64,000 nt of DNA from Flavobacterium frigoritolerans (GTDB lineage: Bacteria > Bacteroidota > Bacteroidia > Flavobacteriales > Flavobacteriaceae). The position numbers and the translations under genes were made by a program. The notes under the pieces are model-generated. The model was not told where the DNA came from and did not search any database. It saw nothing but the letters and a program-made list of their open reading frames with translations. This document shows positions 17,605 to 26,240 of the stretch, piece by piece. The stretch spans positions 52,882 to 116,881 of the forward strand of contig NZ_JAOZEV010000015.1 in NCBI RefSeq assembly GCF_025847275.1, written 5' to 3'. Within the stretch, counting starts at the first letter, position 1. The number at the start of each line of letters is the position of its first letter.

Positions 17605-18636
17605 ATGATAGAATTAAAAAATATAACCAAGAAGTTTTACAAGACTGGAAGGGAAATTACAGCCCTTAAAAATGTCTCTCTTCATGTACCGCAAGGGAAA
17701 ATTTTTGGGGTAATTGGTACTTCGGGAGCTGGAAAAAGTACCCTTATACGTTGTATTAACTTATTAGAAAAACCAACTTCGGGAGATGTAATCATTGGTA
17801 AAAAATCGTTGTTACAACTATCGAATGCTGAATTGGCTAAGGAAAGAAGACAAATCGGAATGATTTTTCAGCATTTTAATTTACTTTCATCTAGAACTGT
17901 TTTTGGTAATGTAGCTTTTCCGTTGGAGCTAGCTGGATTTTCTAAAGACGAAATTAAAACCAGAGTAAAAGAATTACTAGAGCTTGTAGGACTTGAAGAA
18001 AAAGTAAATGATTATCCTGCTAGCCTTTCTGGCGGCCAAAAACAACGTGTTGCTATTGCAAGAACTTTGGCTAATAATCCTAAAGTATTACTGTGTGATG
18101 AAGCAACAAGTGCTTTGGATCCAGGAACTACAAGGTCTATTTTGAATTTACTAAAAGACATAAACAAACGATTAAATATTACCATATTGCTTATTACTCA
18201 TCAAATGGAAGTTGTAAAAGCCATTTGTGATGAAGTTGCTGTAATTAGTAATGGTGAATTAATCGAGCAAGGTACTATTGGTGAAATTTTTGCCAATCCG
18301 AAGCATCCTTTAACAAGCGAATTTATAGCTTCTTCGTTACATATTGAAATTCCTGAAATATATCAAGAACGCCTTTCTGTAGCTTATAAAAAAGGGCTAA
18401 ATCCTTTATTGCGATTAGAGTTAAATGGTAAGTCTGTAAACGAGCCTATCCTCACCCAAGCAGCACGAAAATTTAATGTTAATGCTAACATTATAACCGC
18501 ACAAACTGCATTTGCTGGCGATATAAATTTTGGAATTCTTATTGTAGAACTTTCTGGTGATGAAAGTGAACAAGATCAAGCAATTAACTTTTTTAAAGAA
18601 AAACACATAAAAACTGAAATATTAGGCTATGTCTGA
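17605..18636 (+). CDS. metN: Methionine ABC transporter ATP-binding protein
   Basis: The 343-residue ATPase has Walker A GTSGAGKST (residues 38-46), signature LSGGQKQRVAIARTL, Walker B VLLCDEATSALD and the switch His in LLITHQM. The C-terminal 75 residues form the NIL domain that binds methionine and down-regulates transport in MetN. It energises uptake of D/L-methionine with MetI and MetQ. Its last 8 bases overlap the metI start, which implies translational coupling. Confidence 0.95.
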   Translation: MIELKNITKKFYKTGREITALKNVSLHVPQGKIFGVIGTSGAGKSTLIRCINLLEKPTSGDVIIGKKSLLQLSNAELAKERRQIGMIFQHFNLLSSRTVFGNVAFPLELAGFSKDEIKTRVKELLELVGLEEKVNDYPASLSGGQKQRVAIARTLANNPKVLLCDEATSALDPGTTRSILNLLKDINKRLNITILLITHQMEVVKAICDEVAVISNGELIEQGTIGEIFANPKHPLTSEFIASSLHIEIPEIYQERLSVAYKKGLNPLLRLELNGKSVNEPILTQAARKFNVNANIITAQTAFAGDINFGILIVELSGDESEQDQAINFFKEKHIKTEILGYV

Positions 18637-19282
18637 ATCTATTATAACATTATTATTAAAAGGTACATTAGAAACCATTACAATGACCTTACTTTCTGGT
18701 TTCTTCGGTTTTATCTTGGGACTACCAGCAGGGATATTTCTATTCCTAACCCGCAAGGGACAAATTATGGAGCATGTTTTATTTAACCGAATTTTATCGA
18801 TTGTCGTTAACATATTCAGATCTATTCCTTTCATTATTTTAATTGTTTGGATGATTCCTTTCACAAGAGCATTAGTAGGTACTTCTATTGGAGTTAGTGC
18901 TGCATTGGTACCGCTTAGTATAGGAGCAGCACCTTTTATTGCACGATTGGTCGAAAATAGTCTTTTAGGATTGCCTTCGGGATTAATAGAAGCTGCGAGA
19001 GCACTGGGAGCAACTCCTTTTCAGATTGTTTATAAAGTATTATTGCCAGAAGCACTTCCTTCTATTATCAATGCTGCCTCAATTACATTAATCACACTTG
19101 TAGGTTATTCTGCAATGGGTGGTGCTGTAGGTGCTGGTGGTTTAGGGCAAATTGGATACCAATACGGATACATTGGTTACGATGTAACAATAATGAACAC
19201 GGTATTGATTCTTCTTGTTGCTCTTGTATTTATTATACAATTTGCAGGAGATGCACTTTCAAAACATTTTGATCACAGATAA
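18629..19282 (+). CDS. metI: Methionine ABC transporter permease
   Basis: The 217-residue inner-membrane permease has about five helices and the ABC-permease coupling motif GLIEAARALGATPFQI (EAA loop). The N-terminal half (ETITMTLLSGFFGFILGLPA) and NIFRSIPFIILIVWMIPFTR are characteristic of MetI. The ATG at 18629 overlaps the end of metN and is the only sensible start. It forms the channel of the MetNIQ importer. Confidence 0.95.
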   Translation: MSESIITLLLKGTLETITMTLLSGFFGFILGLPAGIFLFLTRKGQIMEHVLFNRILSIVVNIFRSIPFIILIVWMIPFTRALVGTSIGVSAALVPLSIGAAPFIARLVENSLLGLPSGLIEAARALGATPFQIVYKVLLPEALPSIINAASITLITLVGYSAMGGAVGAGGLGQIGYQYGYIGYDVTIMNTVLILLVALVFIIQFAGDALSKHFDHR

Positions 19283-19309
19283 AAATAATTTTAATTTTAA
19301 AATAAGACC

Positions 19310-20128
19310 ATGAACACAAAAAATAAATTTTCAATACTTACAGGAATACTACTACTTACATTAGTATTTGCTAACTGTGGAAAAGACAAAAAAAACGACC
19401 CTAACCATATTAAAGTTGGTGTTGCTGCCGGACCAGAATTTGTAGTAGCACAAGCTGCTCAAAAAGTAGCTAAAGAAAAATATGGACTTGATGTAGAGCT
19501 AATAACATTTAATGATTATGTAGTTCCTAACGAAGCATTAAACCAAGGGGACATCGACGTGAATGCATTTCAGCATAAACCATATCTTGATGAGCAATCT
19601 AAACAGAGAGGATACAAACTAGCTATTATCGGGAAAACCTTTGTTTATCCTATAGCTGGATATTCTAAAAAAATAAAATCTCTTAGCGAGTTACAACCAG
19701 AAAGTACTATTATTATTCCTAATGATCCAACTAATGGTGGTCGTTCTTTATTATTATTACAAAAAAATGGACTTATAAAACTTAAAGATGGTATTGGGCT
19801 TTTGCCAAAAGTAACTGATATAGCCGAAAATCCTAAGAACCTAAAAATTCTAGAATTAGAAGCTCCACAAATAGCAAGAGCATTAGATGATGCAAATGTA
19901 ACTATTGCCATTATCAATAATACATTCTCATCACAAGCAGGCCTTGTACCGTCTAAAGATGCCTTATTTGTAGAAGACAAAGATTCTCCATACGTAAACT
20001 TAATTGTTTCTAGAGAAGATAATAAAAATGAAGAAAAGGTTAAAAACTTCCTTAAAGCATTCCAATCTGAAGAAGTAGCAAAAGCTGCTGAAAAAGAATT
20101 TAAAGGAGGCGCTGTTAAGGGCTGGTAG
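19310..20128 (+). CDS. metQ: Methionine-binding lipoprotein
   Basis: The 272-residue lipoprotein has its lipidation Cys at residue 23 (LVFANC). It belongs to the NlpA/MetQ family: IKVGVAAGPEFVVAQAAQKV, then DIDVNAFQHKPYLDEQ and IIPNDPTNGGRSLLLLQK are the family's ligand-binding segments. It delivers methionine to MetNI. It follows metI by 27 bases and is followed by a strong terminator, so the operon is metN-metI-metQ. Confidence 0.95.
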   Translation: MNTKNKFSILTGILLLTLVFANCGKDKKNDPNHIKVGVAAGPEFVVAQAAQKVAKEKYGLDVELITFNDYVVPNEALNQGDIDVNAFQHKPYLDEQSKQRGYKLAIIGKTFVYPIAGYSKKIKSLSELQPESTIIIPNDPTNGGRSLLLLQKNGLIKLKDGIGLLPKVTDIAENPKNLKILELEAPQIARALDDANVTIAIINNTFSSQAGLVPSKDALFVEDKDSPYVNLIVSREDNKNEEKVKNFLKAFQSEEVAKAAEKEFKGGAVKGW

Positions 20129-20189
20129 TTTTTTAGTATTCAGTTACAGTATTTAGTCCCTGTACTCAGTTACAGTTGACAGTTAAAAT

Positions 20190-20223
20190 AAAAGGCAGCT
20201 ATTTATAAAATAGCTGCCTTTTA
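20190..20223. terminator. Bidirectional rho-independent terminator
   Basis: AAAGGCAGCTATTT (20191-20204) pairs with AAATAGCTGCCTTT with a tiny loop; a T-rich tail follows on both strands. It ends metNIQ on the plus strand and the cupin gene on the minus strand. Just upstream, CAGTTACAGT occurs twice (20141-20150, 20167-20176). Confidence 0.88.
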
Positions 20224-20265
20224 CTTTTTTTAATACTGCTAAATACTGAAACTTGAAGACTGTGA

Positions 20266-20736
20266 CTAAAAAGAAGCATCTACTAGAACTGCCAATTGAA
20301 TACAAGGTTCATTCGATCTGTTGCTCCATGCATGATTTGTTCCTCTTTGTATTACGATATCCCCTGCTTGCAAGAGAGTTTCTCCTTCATCCATAATAAG
20401 ATATATTTCTCCAGAAAGTATAACGATATAATCTAATGTAGCAGTTTGATGCATTAATGGATGTGGTTGTCCAACTGTTGCGGCAATTCCTAAATCTTTA
20501 TCAGGCGGAATCTGTACATATCGAAAATAAGTACCATTCTTGGGCGTGTGGGGAAATGCTGTATTTTCTATAATTTTCTCTTCAGAAAGGTGTACTGGCA
20601 TACTATCAGTACTCCAAATATCAGATATAATAAGACCTGGAAAGTGTTCTGAAACATTACTTACTATTTCATCTTTTTCAATAATAGATTTCCCATTCTT
20701 AATTCCTGTTACAATTCTTCTTGGTATCGTTTTCAT
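20266..20736 (-). CDS. Cupin domain protein
   Basis: The 156-residue protein has a C-terminal single cupin (about residues 90-150): HPLMHQTATLDYIVILSGEI and LQAGDIVIQRGTNHAWSN carry the two cupin motifs with likely metal-binding His residues. Similar small cupins are encoded beside oxidoreductases and act as isomerases, dioxygenases or binding proteins; no substrate can be named. It lies 5 bases after the oxidoreductase gene in the same operon. Confidence 0.8.
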   Translation of the reverse strand: MKTIPRRIVTGIKNGKSIIEKDEIVSNVSEHFPGLIISDIWSTDSMPVHLSEEKIIENTAFPHTPKNGTYFRYVQIPPDKDLGIAATVGQPHPLMHQTATLDYIVILSGEIYLIMDEGETLLQAGDIVIQRGTNHAWSNRSNEPCIQLAVLVDASF

Positions 20737-20741
20737 AGTGC

Positions 20742-21740
20742 TTATATCGTATTTACTTGCATAATTAATTTCTTTCCTTTTGTTTTATTCAAGCGAAGTC
20801 TTTCATGTGCTTTAATAACTGTTTCTGTATTTAATTGCCCCATAATTTCAATATTTGGTGGAGTTACTAATTCATTTTCTATTAATCGAACCAGCTCCAA
20901 CAATCCATTTTTATAATAGCCATAATTTTTATCTGCCGAATAAGCATAATTGGAAATATTCATAATTACAGCGCCTTTATTAAATAAAATTTCTCTTAAA
21001 TCCTTGGTATAAAGTGCTGTTACATCTAGAAAAGTTCCATTAGTTTTTAAAAGTCTTGCTGCAGTTTCTCCTATTTCATTCCCAACTAAATCAACGACAA
21101 AATCAAACTTCTGTTGGTTATTTTTTGCTAAAGCAAAAGTTTCTACATCATCCGTTTTGTAATTAACGATTTGGTTGTGTTTAACTCCTATTTCTATCAA
21201 TGCCTGAATGCTTTCTTCATTTCCCGCTGTAACAATAAAGTTCGAAAATTTATTTGCTAAGAGAATTTTAATTAGCATTGCTCCAACTCCTCCCGCAGCG
21301 CCTGTAATTAAAACCGAATCTGTATTTTGCAATTTCATTCGGCTAAAAGATTGTAGTGCTGTTAATCCAACCGAAGGAATTCCGGCTGCTTGCTCAAAGG
21401 ATAAAAAAGTAGGTTTATGCACTACAACGGCTTCTTGAACTGCAATATATTCGGCATAAGTGCCATTGGACCCCATGCTTCCTGAACTGGAGAATACAGC
21501 ATCTCCAACTTTAAAATCTTTTACTTTTTCTCCAACCTCAACAACTATTCCTGAAAACTCTCTCCCTAAAATTGGGGAATGCATTAGCTTTCTTTCTAAC
21601 TCATTCTCTAACATCTGATAATCGATTGGGTTAAATCCCGAAGCAACTATCTTTATCAATAATTCGTCTTGTTTTATTGCTGGTACGTTTACATTTTCTA
21701 AATGCAGTTTACCCTCTTTGTCTGCTATAATTGCTTTCAT
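20742..21740 (-). CDS. NADP-dependent zinc-less alcohol dehydrogenase / quinone oxidoreductase
   Basis: The 332-residue protein belongs to the MDR superfamily: an N-terminal GroES-like part (PILGREFSGIVVEVGEKVKD) and a Rossmann fold with VLITGAAGGVGAMLIK. It lacks the structural zinc Cys cluster, so it is of the quinone oxidoreductase type. I chose ATG 21740 (MKAIIADKEG) over 21761 because a -7 box at 21759-21766 overlaps the upstream ATG. It is divergent from an HxlR regulator that probably controls it. Confidence 0.88.
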   Translation of the reverse strand: MKAIIADKEGKLHLENVNVPAIKQDELLIKIVASGFNPIDYQMLENELERKLMHSPILGREFSGIVVEVGEKVKDFKVGDAVFSSSGSMGSNGTYAEYIAVQEAVVVHKPTFLSFEQAAGIPSVGLTALQSFSRMKLQNTDSVLITGAAGGVGAMLIKILLANKFSNFIVTAGNEESIQALIEIGVKHNQIVNYKTDDVETFALAKNNQQKFDFVVDLVGNEIGETAARLLKTNGTFLDVTALYTKDLREILFNKGAVIMNISNYAYSADKNYGYYKNGLLELVRLIENELVTPPNIEIMGQLNTETVIKAHERLRLNKTKGKKLIMQVNTI

Positions 21741-21758
21741 ATTTATCAATTTAAAACA

Positions 21759-21766
21759 CAAAATTA
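21759..21766 (-). promoter_or_regulatory. -7 promoter box for the oxidoreductase-cupin operon
   Basis: TAATTTTG on the minus strand fits TAnnTTTG and would start transcription about 15 bases before the ATG at 21740. Confidence 0.5.
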
Positions 21767-21802
21767 TTCTGAATATAATTTATATTTACTATCCGTTAAC
21801 TA

Positions 21803-21820
21803 AAGGTTACTAGTTACCTT
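21803..21820. promoter_or_regulatory. HxlR operator candidate
   Basis: AAGGTTACTAGTTACCTT is an 18-base dyad with 16 of 18 positions symmetric (central ACTAGT, outer AAGGT/ACCTT). It lies 12 bases before the hxlR-like start and about 45 bases upstream of the oxidoreductase start site, as expected for an HxlR-type regulator controlling itself and the divergent gene. Confidence 0.65.
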
Positions 21821-21832
21821 AATGAAACTATT

Positions 21833-22207
21833 ATGGCAAAAATTAAAAGGGATGGTGTTTTGCGTGAAGCAAATTGTACAGAAGAACTACTTGCAATGCG
21901 TGATAGTCTGGACGTTTTGGGAGGCAAATGGAAATTAATGATTTTGCGATTTCTTACTAACAGAACGCATCAAGTAATTCATTTCAAAAAAATGCAACGT
22001 GAAATTGAAGGGATTTCTGCAAAAATGCTAAGCAAGGAACTCAAAGACCTGGAGGTTAATTTACTTATTACAAGAAAAGTTCAGGATACCAAACCAATAA
22101 CCGTTGCATATTCTGTGACAGAATATGGTAAATCGGTATTGCCTGTTACCGAAACTTTGGTACAATGGGGACTTAATCATCGCGAAAAGATAATTGAATC
22201 TATTTAA
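21833..22207 (+). CDS. HxlR-family winged-helix transcriptional regulator
   Basis: The 124-residue protein has the HxlR signature: an early Cys (REANCTEELLAM), LDVLGGKWKLMILRFL, the recognition helix in EIEGISAKMLSKELKDLE, and the wing VAYSVTEYGKSVLPV. Family members often sense quinones, aldehydes or oxidants through the N-terminal Cys and control a divergent oxidoreductase, exactly the arrangement here. Confidence 0.93.
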   Translation: MAKIKRDGVLREANCTEELLAMRDSLDVLGGKWKLMILRFLTNRTHQVIHFKKMQREIEGISAKMLSKELKDLEVNLLITRKVQDTKPITVAYSVTEYGKSVLPVTETLVQWGLNHREKIIESI

Positions 22208-22222
22208 TTTTATAAAACAGCT

Positions 22223-22522
22223 TTAATTAATTAAATCTAGTGCCGTAAACACAACAATAACCAGAATTCCTAGTAATGCCATTCCGAATAAATAATCAGC
22301 TATAGTTTCTAATTTTTTCTCTAAAGATTCTTTGATTGTTTTAATGGACAAAAACGAAAAAAAACAGGAAAAAATAAGAAATACAGATATAACAGATGTG
22401 AATTCATCCATATGAGTCGTTTCTGATTTATTTGTAATATGCAAAGAAGTCATAACTATAAGACAAAACCCCAAAAGATTTGCTGACGTATTTAATATAT
22501 GTTGTGAAGTTTTATTTGCCAT
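22223..22522 (-). CDS. Small membrane protein of unknown function
   Basis: The 99-residue protein has three hydrophobic helices: about residues 12-26 (ILNTSANLLGFCLIVMTS), 39-60 (SVISVFLIFSCFFSFLSI) and 78-97 (FGMALLGILVIVVFTALDL). I chose the start MANKTSQH rather than an ATG four codons upstream because it gives the more typical N-terminus. No family is recognised. It converges with the HxlR gene. Confidence 0.6.
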   Translation of the reverse strand: MANKTSQHILNTSANLLGFCLIVMTSLHITNKSETTHMDEFTSVISVFLIFSCFFSFLSIKTIKESLEKKLETIADYLFGMALLGILVIVVFTALDLIN

Positions 22523-22653
22523 ATCAAAAATCATTTTAATTATAAAAATATAAAGCTACATTTTTATAATGAAGTTTGTATGAAAAGAAGAGAATTGATA
22601 ATTGTTAATTATTGGTGTAGGTTCTTGTCAATCTTTGTTCCTCTTTTCATTAT

Positions 22654-22685
22654 GAATTGCCTCCAGCTAAAGCAAGAGGCAATTC
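22654..22685. repeat. Intergenic palindrome (GAATTGCCTC type)
   Basis: GAATTGCCTC and GAGGCAATTC form perfect 10-base arms around a 12-base loop. There is no T tract, and the sequence resembles non-coding palindromes scattered in Flavobacterium genomes. Confidence 0.6.
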
Positions 22686-22752
22686 AACTGAAACTGAACC
22701 ATTCTAACGCAGAAAGACAAATTTGGTATTACTTTGTGTAAACCTATATTGC

Positions 22753-22815
22753 GTAGACTCACTGCGGTGCGTCTCTACAGAAAAACCTTTGAACCTTTGA
22801 ACCTTTGAGCCTTTC
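22753..22815. repeat. REP-like palindrome plus CCTTTGAA tandem repeat
   Basis: GTAGACTCAC...GTGCGTCTCTAC (22753-22778) is an imperfect palindrome. It is followed by tandem AACCTTTG units (22784-22815) that reach the end of the amidohydrolase gene. A related arrangement occurs at 58070-58154. Confidence 0.6.
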
Positions 22816-24173
22816 TATGCCATCTCCCCAGCTATCATTTTTCCATTAAAAAACACGCCTTCTCTTTTTGGCAAACGAGCTACAGCTTCGGCTGAACAAC
22901 TTGCTTTTACCAAAATAAAATTAGCATCATTTCCTATTGCTGGCCATACTCTGTTTCCTGCATCATTAAGTGGTAATATCTCATTTGTTGTAGCAATATG
23001 TAAGGCACGGCTTAAACTATACTCATCTGTCCAACCATAAAGTTGTGCACATAATTTTGCTTTTTCAAGCATATCACAAGTTCCAAAAGGCATCCAGTGA
23101 TCTACGATACTATCTGTACCTGTCATTAATTTTACGCCGTATTTTTTTAAAGTCGGAATTGGCATTATCGTTTTACCAATAGGAATTGTCGAAACGACTC
23201 CTATACCAAGTGCCCCCATTTGTTCTGCAACTTTTTCTAAATCTTTAGGCTCCATTTTTGCCAAAGCAAAACCATGACTTATATATGTTTTTCCTTGTAG
23301 CTGTTTGTTTTCTTCCGTTCTTTTAATAATATATTCTATTGCTGCTTTACCTGATGGAAGTCCTTCATGCAAGTGGATATCTATCCCTTTATTGGTATCT
23401 AGTGCAATTTGAAACATGGCATCCAGTGATTTTTCCATATTTCCATCTACACTTGTTGGATCTAATCCGCCGATGAAATCTATTCCCATTGCAGCAGCTT
23501 CTCGTAGTAACGGTTCCGATTGTGAGTATAAAATTCCGTGTTGTGGAAATGCTACAATTTCCCATCCAAAACTATCTTTGTTATTATCTAATGCTACAAG
23601 CAAATGTTCCAAACTTTTTAGTCCGCTAACAGGATCAATGTTACATTGGCAACGAGCAAAATAACTTCCTTGGCTTTGCATGAGTTTTATTGCTTCTTCT
23701 GCTTTATGCTGCGAATCTGTGAGCAATTGCGGTATAATCTTTTGCTCCAGCGTTATCATATCTTTTACAGTATATCCTTTTCTTGGTGCAGCATTCCAGT
23801 TTCCTCCATAATAGGTTTTATCAATATGAATATGCATATCGCGTAACCCTGGAAGCATTAAAAACCCTTTGGCATCGACCGTTTTTAATTTTGTAACTGG
23901 CTTGTCTTTAGTAATACTTTTTATTTTACCATCTGCAATATGCAAATTGTACAAAGCTGTTTTTGTAGCAACAACTTCATTTTTTTCATTGTATTCAAAA
24001 CCTTCTTCTAATCTTACATTACTTAAAATATATTCTTTTAAAGCGGTCTTTTTTTCATCCTCAGCTTGTCCATGTGCCATTGCTGTAGCGCCTATTCCCG
24101 AAAACAATGCAGCACCTGTTGCTGCTGCTCCCAATCCTAAAAATTTTTTTCGGCTTATTGTATTTTCTTCCAT
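22815..24173 (-). CDS. Exported amidohydrolase family protein (cytosine-deaminase-like)
   Basis: The 452-residue protein has a twin-arginine-like N-terminus with RK in place of RR (SRKKFLGLGAAATGAALF). The metal-dependent hydrolase core follows: MLPGLRDMHIHIDKTYYGG (first HxH), GIDIHLHEG, YISHGFAL and MTGTDSIVDHW, as in the cytosine deaminase / N-isopropylammelide branch. It probably hydrolyses an amide or cyclic amidine in the periplasm. The ankyrin lipoprotein gene ends 10 bases upstream on the same strand, so they form a pair. Confidence 0.85.
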   Translation of the reverse strand: MEENTISRKKFLGLGAAATGAALFSGIGATAMAHGQAEDEKKTALKEYILSNVRLEEGFEYNEKNEVVATKTALYNLHIADGKIKSITKDKPVTKLKTVDAKGFLMLPGLRDMHIHIDKTYYGGNWNAAPRKGYTVKDMITLEQKIIPQLLTDSQHKAEEAIKLMQSQGSYFARCQCNIDPVSGLKSLEHLLVALDNNKDSFGWEIVAFPQHGILYSQSEPLLREAAAMGIDFIGGLDPTSVDGNMEKSLDAMFQIALDTNKGIDIHLHEGLPSGKAAIEYIIKRTEENKQLQGKTYISHGFALAKMEPKDLEKVAEQMGALGIGVVSTIPIGKTIMPIPTLKKYGVKLMTGTDSIVDHWMPFGTCDMLEKAKLCAQLYGWTDEYSLSRALHIATTNEILPLNDAGNRVWPAIGNDANFILVKASCSAEAVARLPKREGVFFNGKMIAGEMA

Positions 24174-24183
24174 ACGTTATATT

Positions 24184-24903
24184 TTATTTTCCTTTAGCTT
24201 CTTCTAATACTTGTATCATTTCTGTGTACCCTCTTTTTTTAGCATGCGCTAATGATGTTACACCGTTTTTATCTGCAATATTTACATTACAGCCACCTGC
24301 AATTAATGCTTTTACAATATTTACATGTACTTTACCTCCATCACTAAGTATGACTGCCTCTAATAATGCAGTCCATCCTAAATTATTAATATGATCTTTA
24401 GGGTAATTAGGTGTATTAACTAAAAGTTTTACCACATCTAGATGTCCTTTTTCAGCAGCCGGAATAAGTGCCGAACCTCCATAACGATTATATACGCCAA
24501 AATTTGCTCCATGATTTAAAGCCAATTTTACGATCTCAAGATTTCCTTCTGCTCCAGCATATAAAAACGGACTATTTAGCATTTTATCTTGTGCATTTAC
24601 ATTGGCACCCGCATTAATTAATACTGTTGCTATTGCATTATCCTGATTATAAACAGCCCTCATTAAAGGAGTTTCTCCATCATTATTTTTTGTTTCCAAG
24701 GAAGGATTTTCTTTTAAAACTGTAATTACACTACTAATGTCTCTAGCTTCAACTGCTTCTAAAAGTGTTTTATTTATCATCTTATCTGTTTTTAAATCTG
24801 TTTGTTGAGAAGAACATCCTATCACTATTAGAACATTTAAAATCAAACAATATCGCAGATTGCTCCTGTTTAAAAATTTTTCCATATCATTTTTAAAATT
24901 CAT
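24184..24903 (-). CDS. Ankyrin-repeat lipoprotein
   Basis: The 239-residue protein starts with a lipoprotein-type signal (ILNVLIVIGC). It then has about five ankyrin repeats, for instance NDGETPLMRAVYNQDNAIAT, LNSPFLYAGAEGNLEIVKLA and GGSALIPAAEKGHLDVVKLL. Ankyrin arrays bind proteins; here the partner may be the amidohydrolase encoded 10 bases downstream. I chose ATG 24903 because AGGAAC stands 6 bases before it; ATGs at 24921 and 24885 are alternatives. Confidence 0.82.
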   Translation of the reverse strand: MNFKNDMEKFLNRSNLRYCLILNVLIVIGCSSQQTDLKTDKMINKTLLEAVEARDISSVITVLKENPSLETKNNDGETPLMRAVYNQDNAIATVLINAGANVNAQDKMLNSPFLYAGAEGNLEIVKLALNHGANFGVYNRYGGSALIPAAEKGHLDVVKLLVNTPNYPKDHINNLGWTALLEAVILSDGGKVHVNIVKALIAGGCNVNIADKNGVTSLAHAKKRGYTEMIQVLEEAKGK

Positions 24904-24972
24904 AATTGTTCCTGAAAACAATCATTATTTATTATTTACAAAAATCGGTTAGAATTTTAAACAGCAATGGTA

Positions 24973-25848
24973 CTATTGATGAGAAGGATGGTAAAGATTA
25001 TAACTTTCTTTAAAATCACCTGGCGTTTTTCCAGCATATTTTTTAAAAACCTTACTGAAGTAACCATTATCATTAAAGCCCAATTGGTAAGCTATTTCTT
25101 TTATAGATAAATCGGTGCTAGTAAGCAATCGTTTGGCTTCGAGAATTGTTCTTTCTTTTATCACGTCGCTTGCAGGCATCATTAAATACTTCTGAGAAAG
25201 TATATTTAGATAATTGGGCGTAATACTAAGCCCATCGGCATAAAAACGCACCGAAGATTCGGTTTGAAAATTAGCATCTATTAAATCATTAAACTTCTTT
25301 ATTACTTTTTCTGGCTTACCCGAAAAATGATATTCAGGAAACTGCTCTAAGTAATCTTTTTGCAATAGTTTAAAAAGTAAATGCAATCGAAGTAAAATTA
25401 TTTCTTTTGTGAGTAAATCATTTTGTGATAGTGCATTTTCTATCTCTTGCAGATGATTTTTAAATTCTTGAAATTCTTTTTGAGTTAAAGAAAGACATGA
25501 TGGGACACTTTGTCCAAAATATGGAAGTTGTGATAAATTAGAAAAAATAGTAATTATCTCAGCTGAAACCATAAGCTGAAATCCTATCGTATTTGCATTA
25601 AGTAACCAATTGTGTACTTGCCCTGGCCGTATAAAATAAACCTGATTATCGGCTACTGTATGTTGTGTGAAATCTATATTGTGAAATCCTGTGCCTTTCT
25701 CTACAAAGAATAACATGTAAAAATCATGTTTATGAGGTTCCTCAAATGCATCTCGCCCCTTTACGCTATGTTGAAATAACGTAATACCCAAAGTTTCTTC
25801 ACCAAGAATATTACCAACAGATAAAGTAGGAATGGAATAGTTGCTCAA
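24973..25848 (-). CDS. AraC-family transcriptional regulator
   Basis: The 291-residue regulator has an N-terminal cupin-like sensing domain (HKHDFYMLFFVEKGTGFH, VYFIRPGQVHNW) and a C-terminal double HTH: LNILSQKYLMMPASDVIKE for the first motif and SIKEIAYQLGFNDNGYFSKV for the second. It lies upstream of the ankyrin-amidohydrolase pair on the same strand and may control it. A -7-like box TATTTTTG occurs at 25877-25884 on the minus strand. Confidence 0.92.
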   Translation of the reverse strand: MSNYSIPTLSVGNILGEETLGITLFQHSVKGRDAFEEPHKHDFYMLFFVEKGTGFHNIDFTQHTVADNQVYFIRPGQVHNWLLNANTIGFQLMVSAEIITIFSNLSQLPYFGQSVPSCLSLTQKEFQEFKNHLQEIENALSQNDLLTKEIILLRLHLLFKLLQKDYLEQFPEYHFSGKPEKVIKKFNDLIDANFQTESSVRFYADGLSITPNYLNILSQKYLMMPASDVIKERTILEAKRLLTSTDLSIKEIAYQLGFNDNGYFSKVFKKYAGKTPGDFKESYNLYHPSHQ

Positions 25849-26240
25849 GAGAATGGTACTATTAATTATACTCTTCCAAAAATATATAATTAATGTTATA
25901 AAGTTCCAATGCCTTTTACATTTTTTCTAGATTCGGCTATTTATATAGTAATCTATCCTATAAAAAACGATACTGTTTTAAGAAATTACACTAATCCTTT
26001 TGATTCTTCATTGTAAAATCATTTAAAATAAGGCTTTAAAATAAGAATATTGCAAAAAAATGCCATTTAAAAAATCAAATAAAAAATATTTTTTAATAAA
26101 AAAAACATTACATTTAACATCACAGATCACTGATAGACAAGTACTTAAAAAAAAGGAGTAAAAACTTCATAAGTACTATTCTAAAAAGAAATGCCCCTTC
26201 CAATTTTAGGAAAAAATCTAACCATTAAACAACTACAACT
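25849..26240. other. Intergenic region between divergent genes
   Basis: The 392 bases are AT-rich with several poly-A runs and no open frame of note. Apart from the -7-like box for the AraC gene I see no clear promoter for the rightward gene pair. Confidence 0.4.

Noticed and set aside
20141..20176. Two CAGTTACAGT copies as direct-repeat operator sites
   Set aside because: They lie downstream of metQ and before a terminator, not near a promoter; probably a degenerate repeat.
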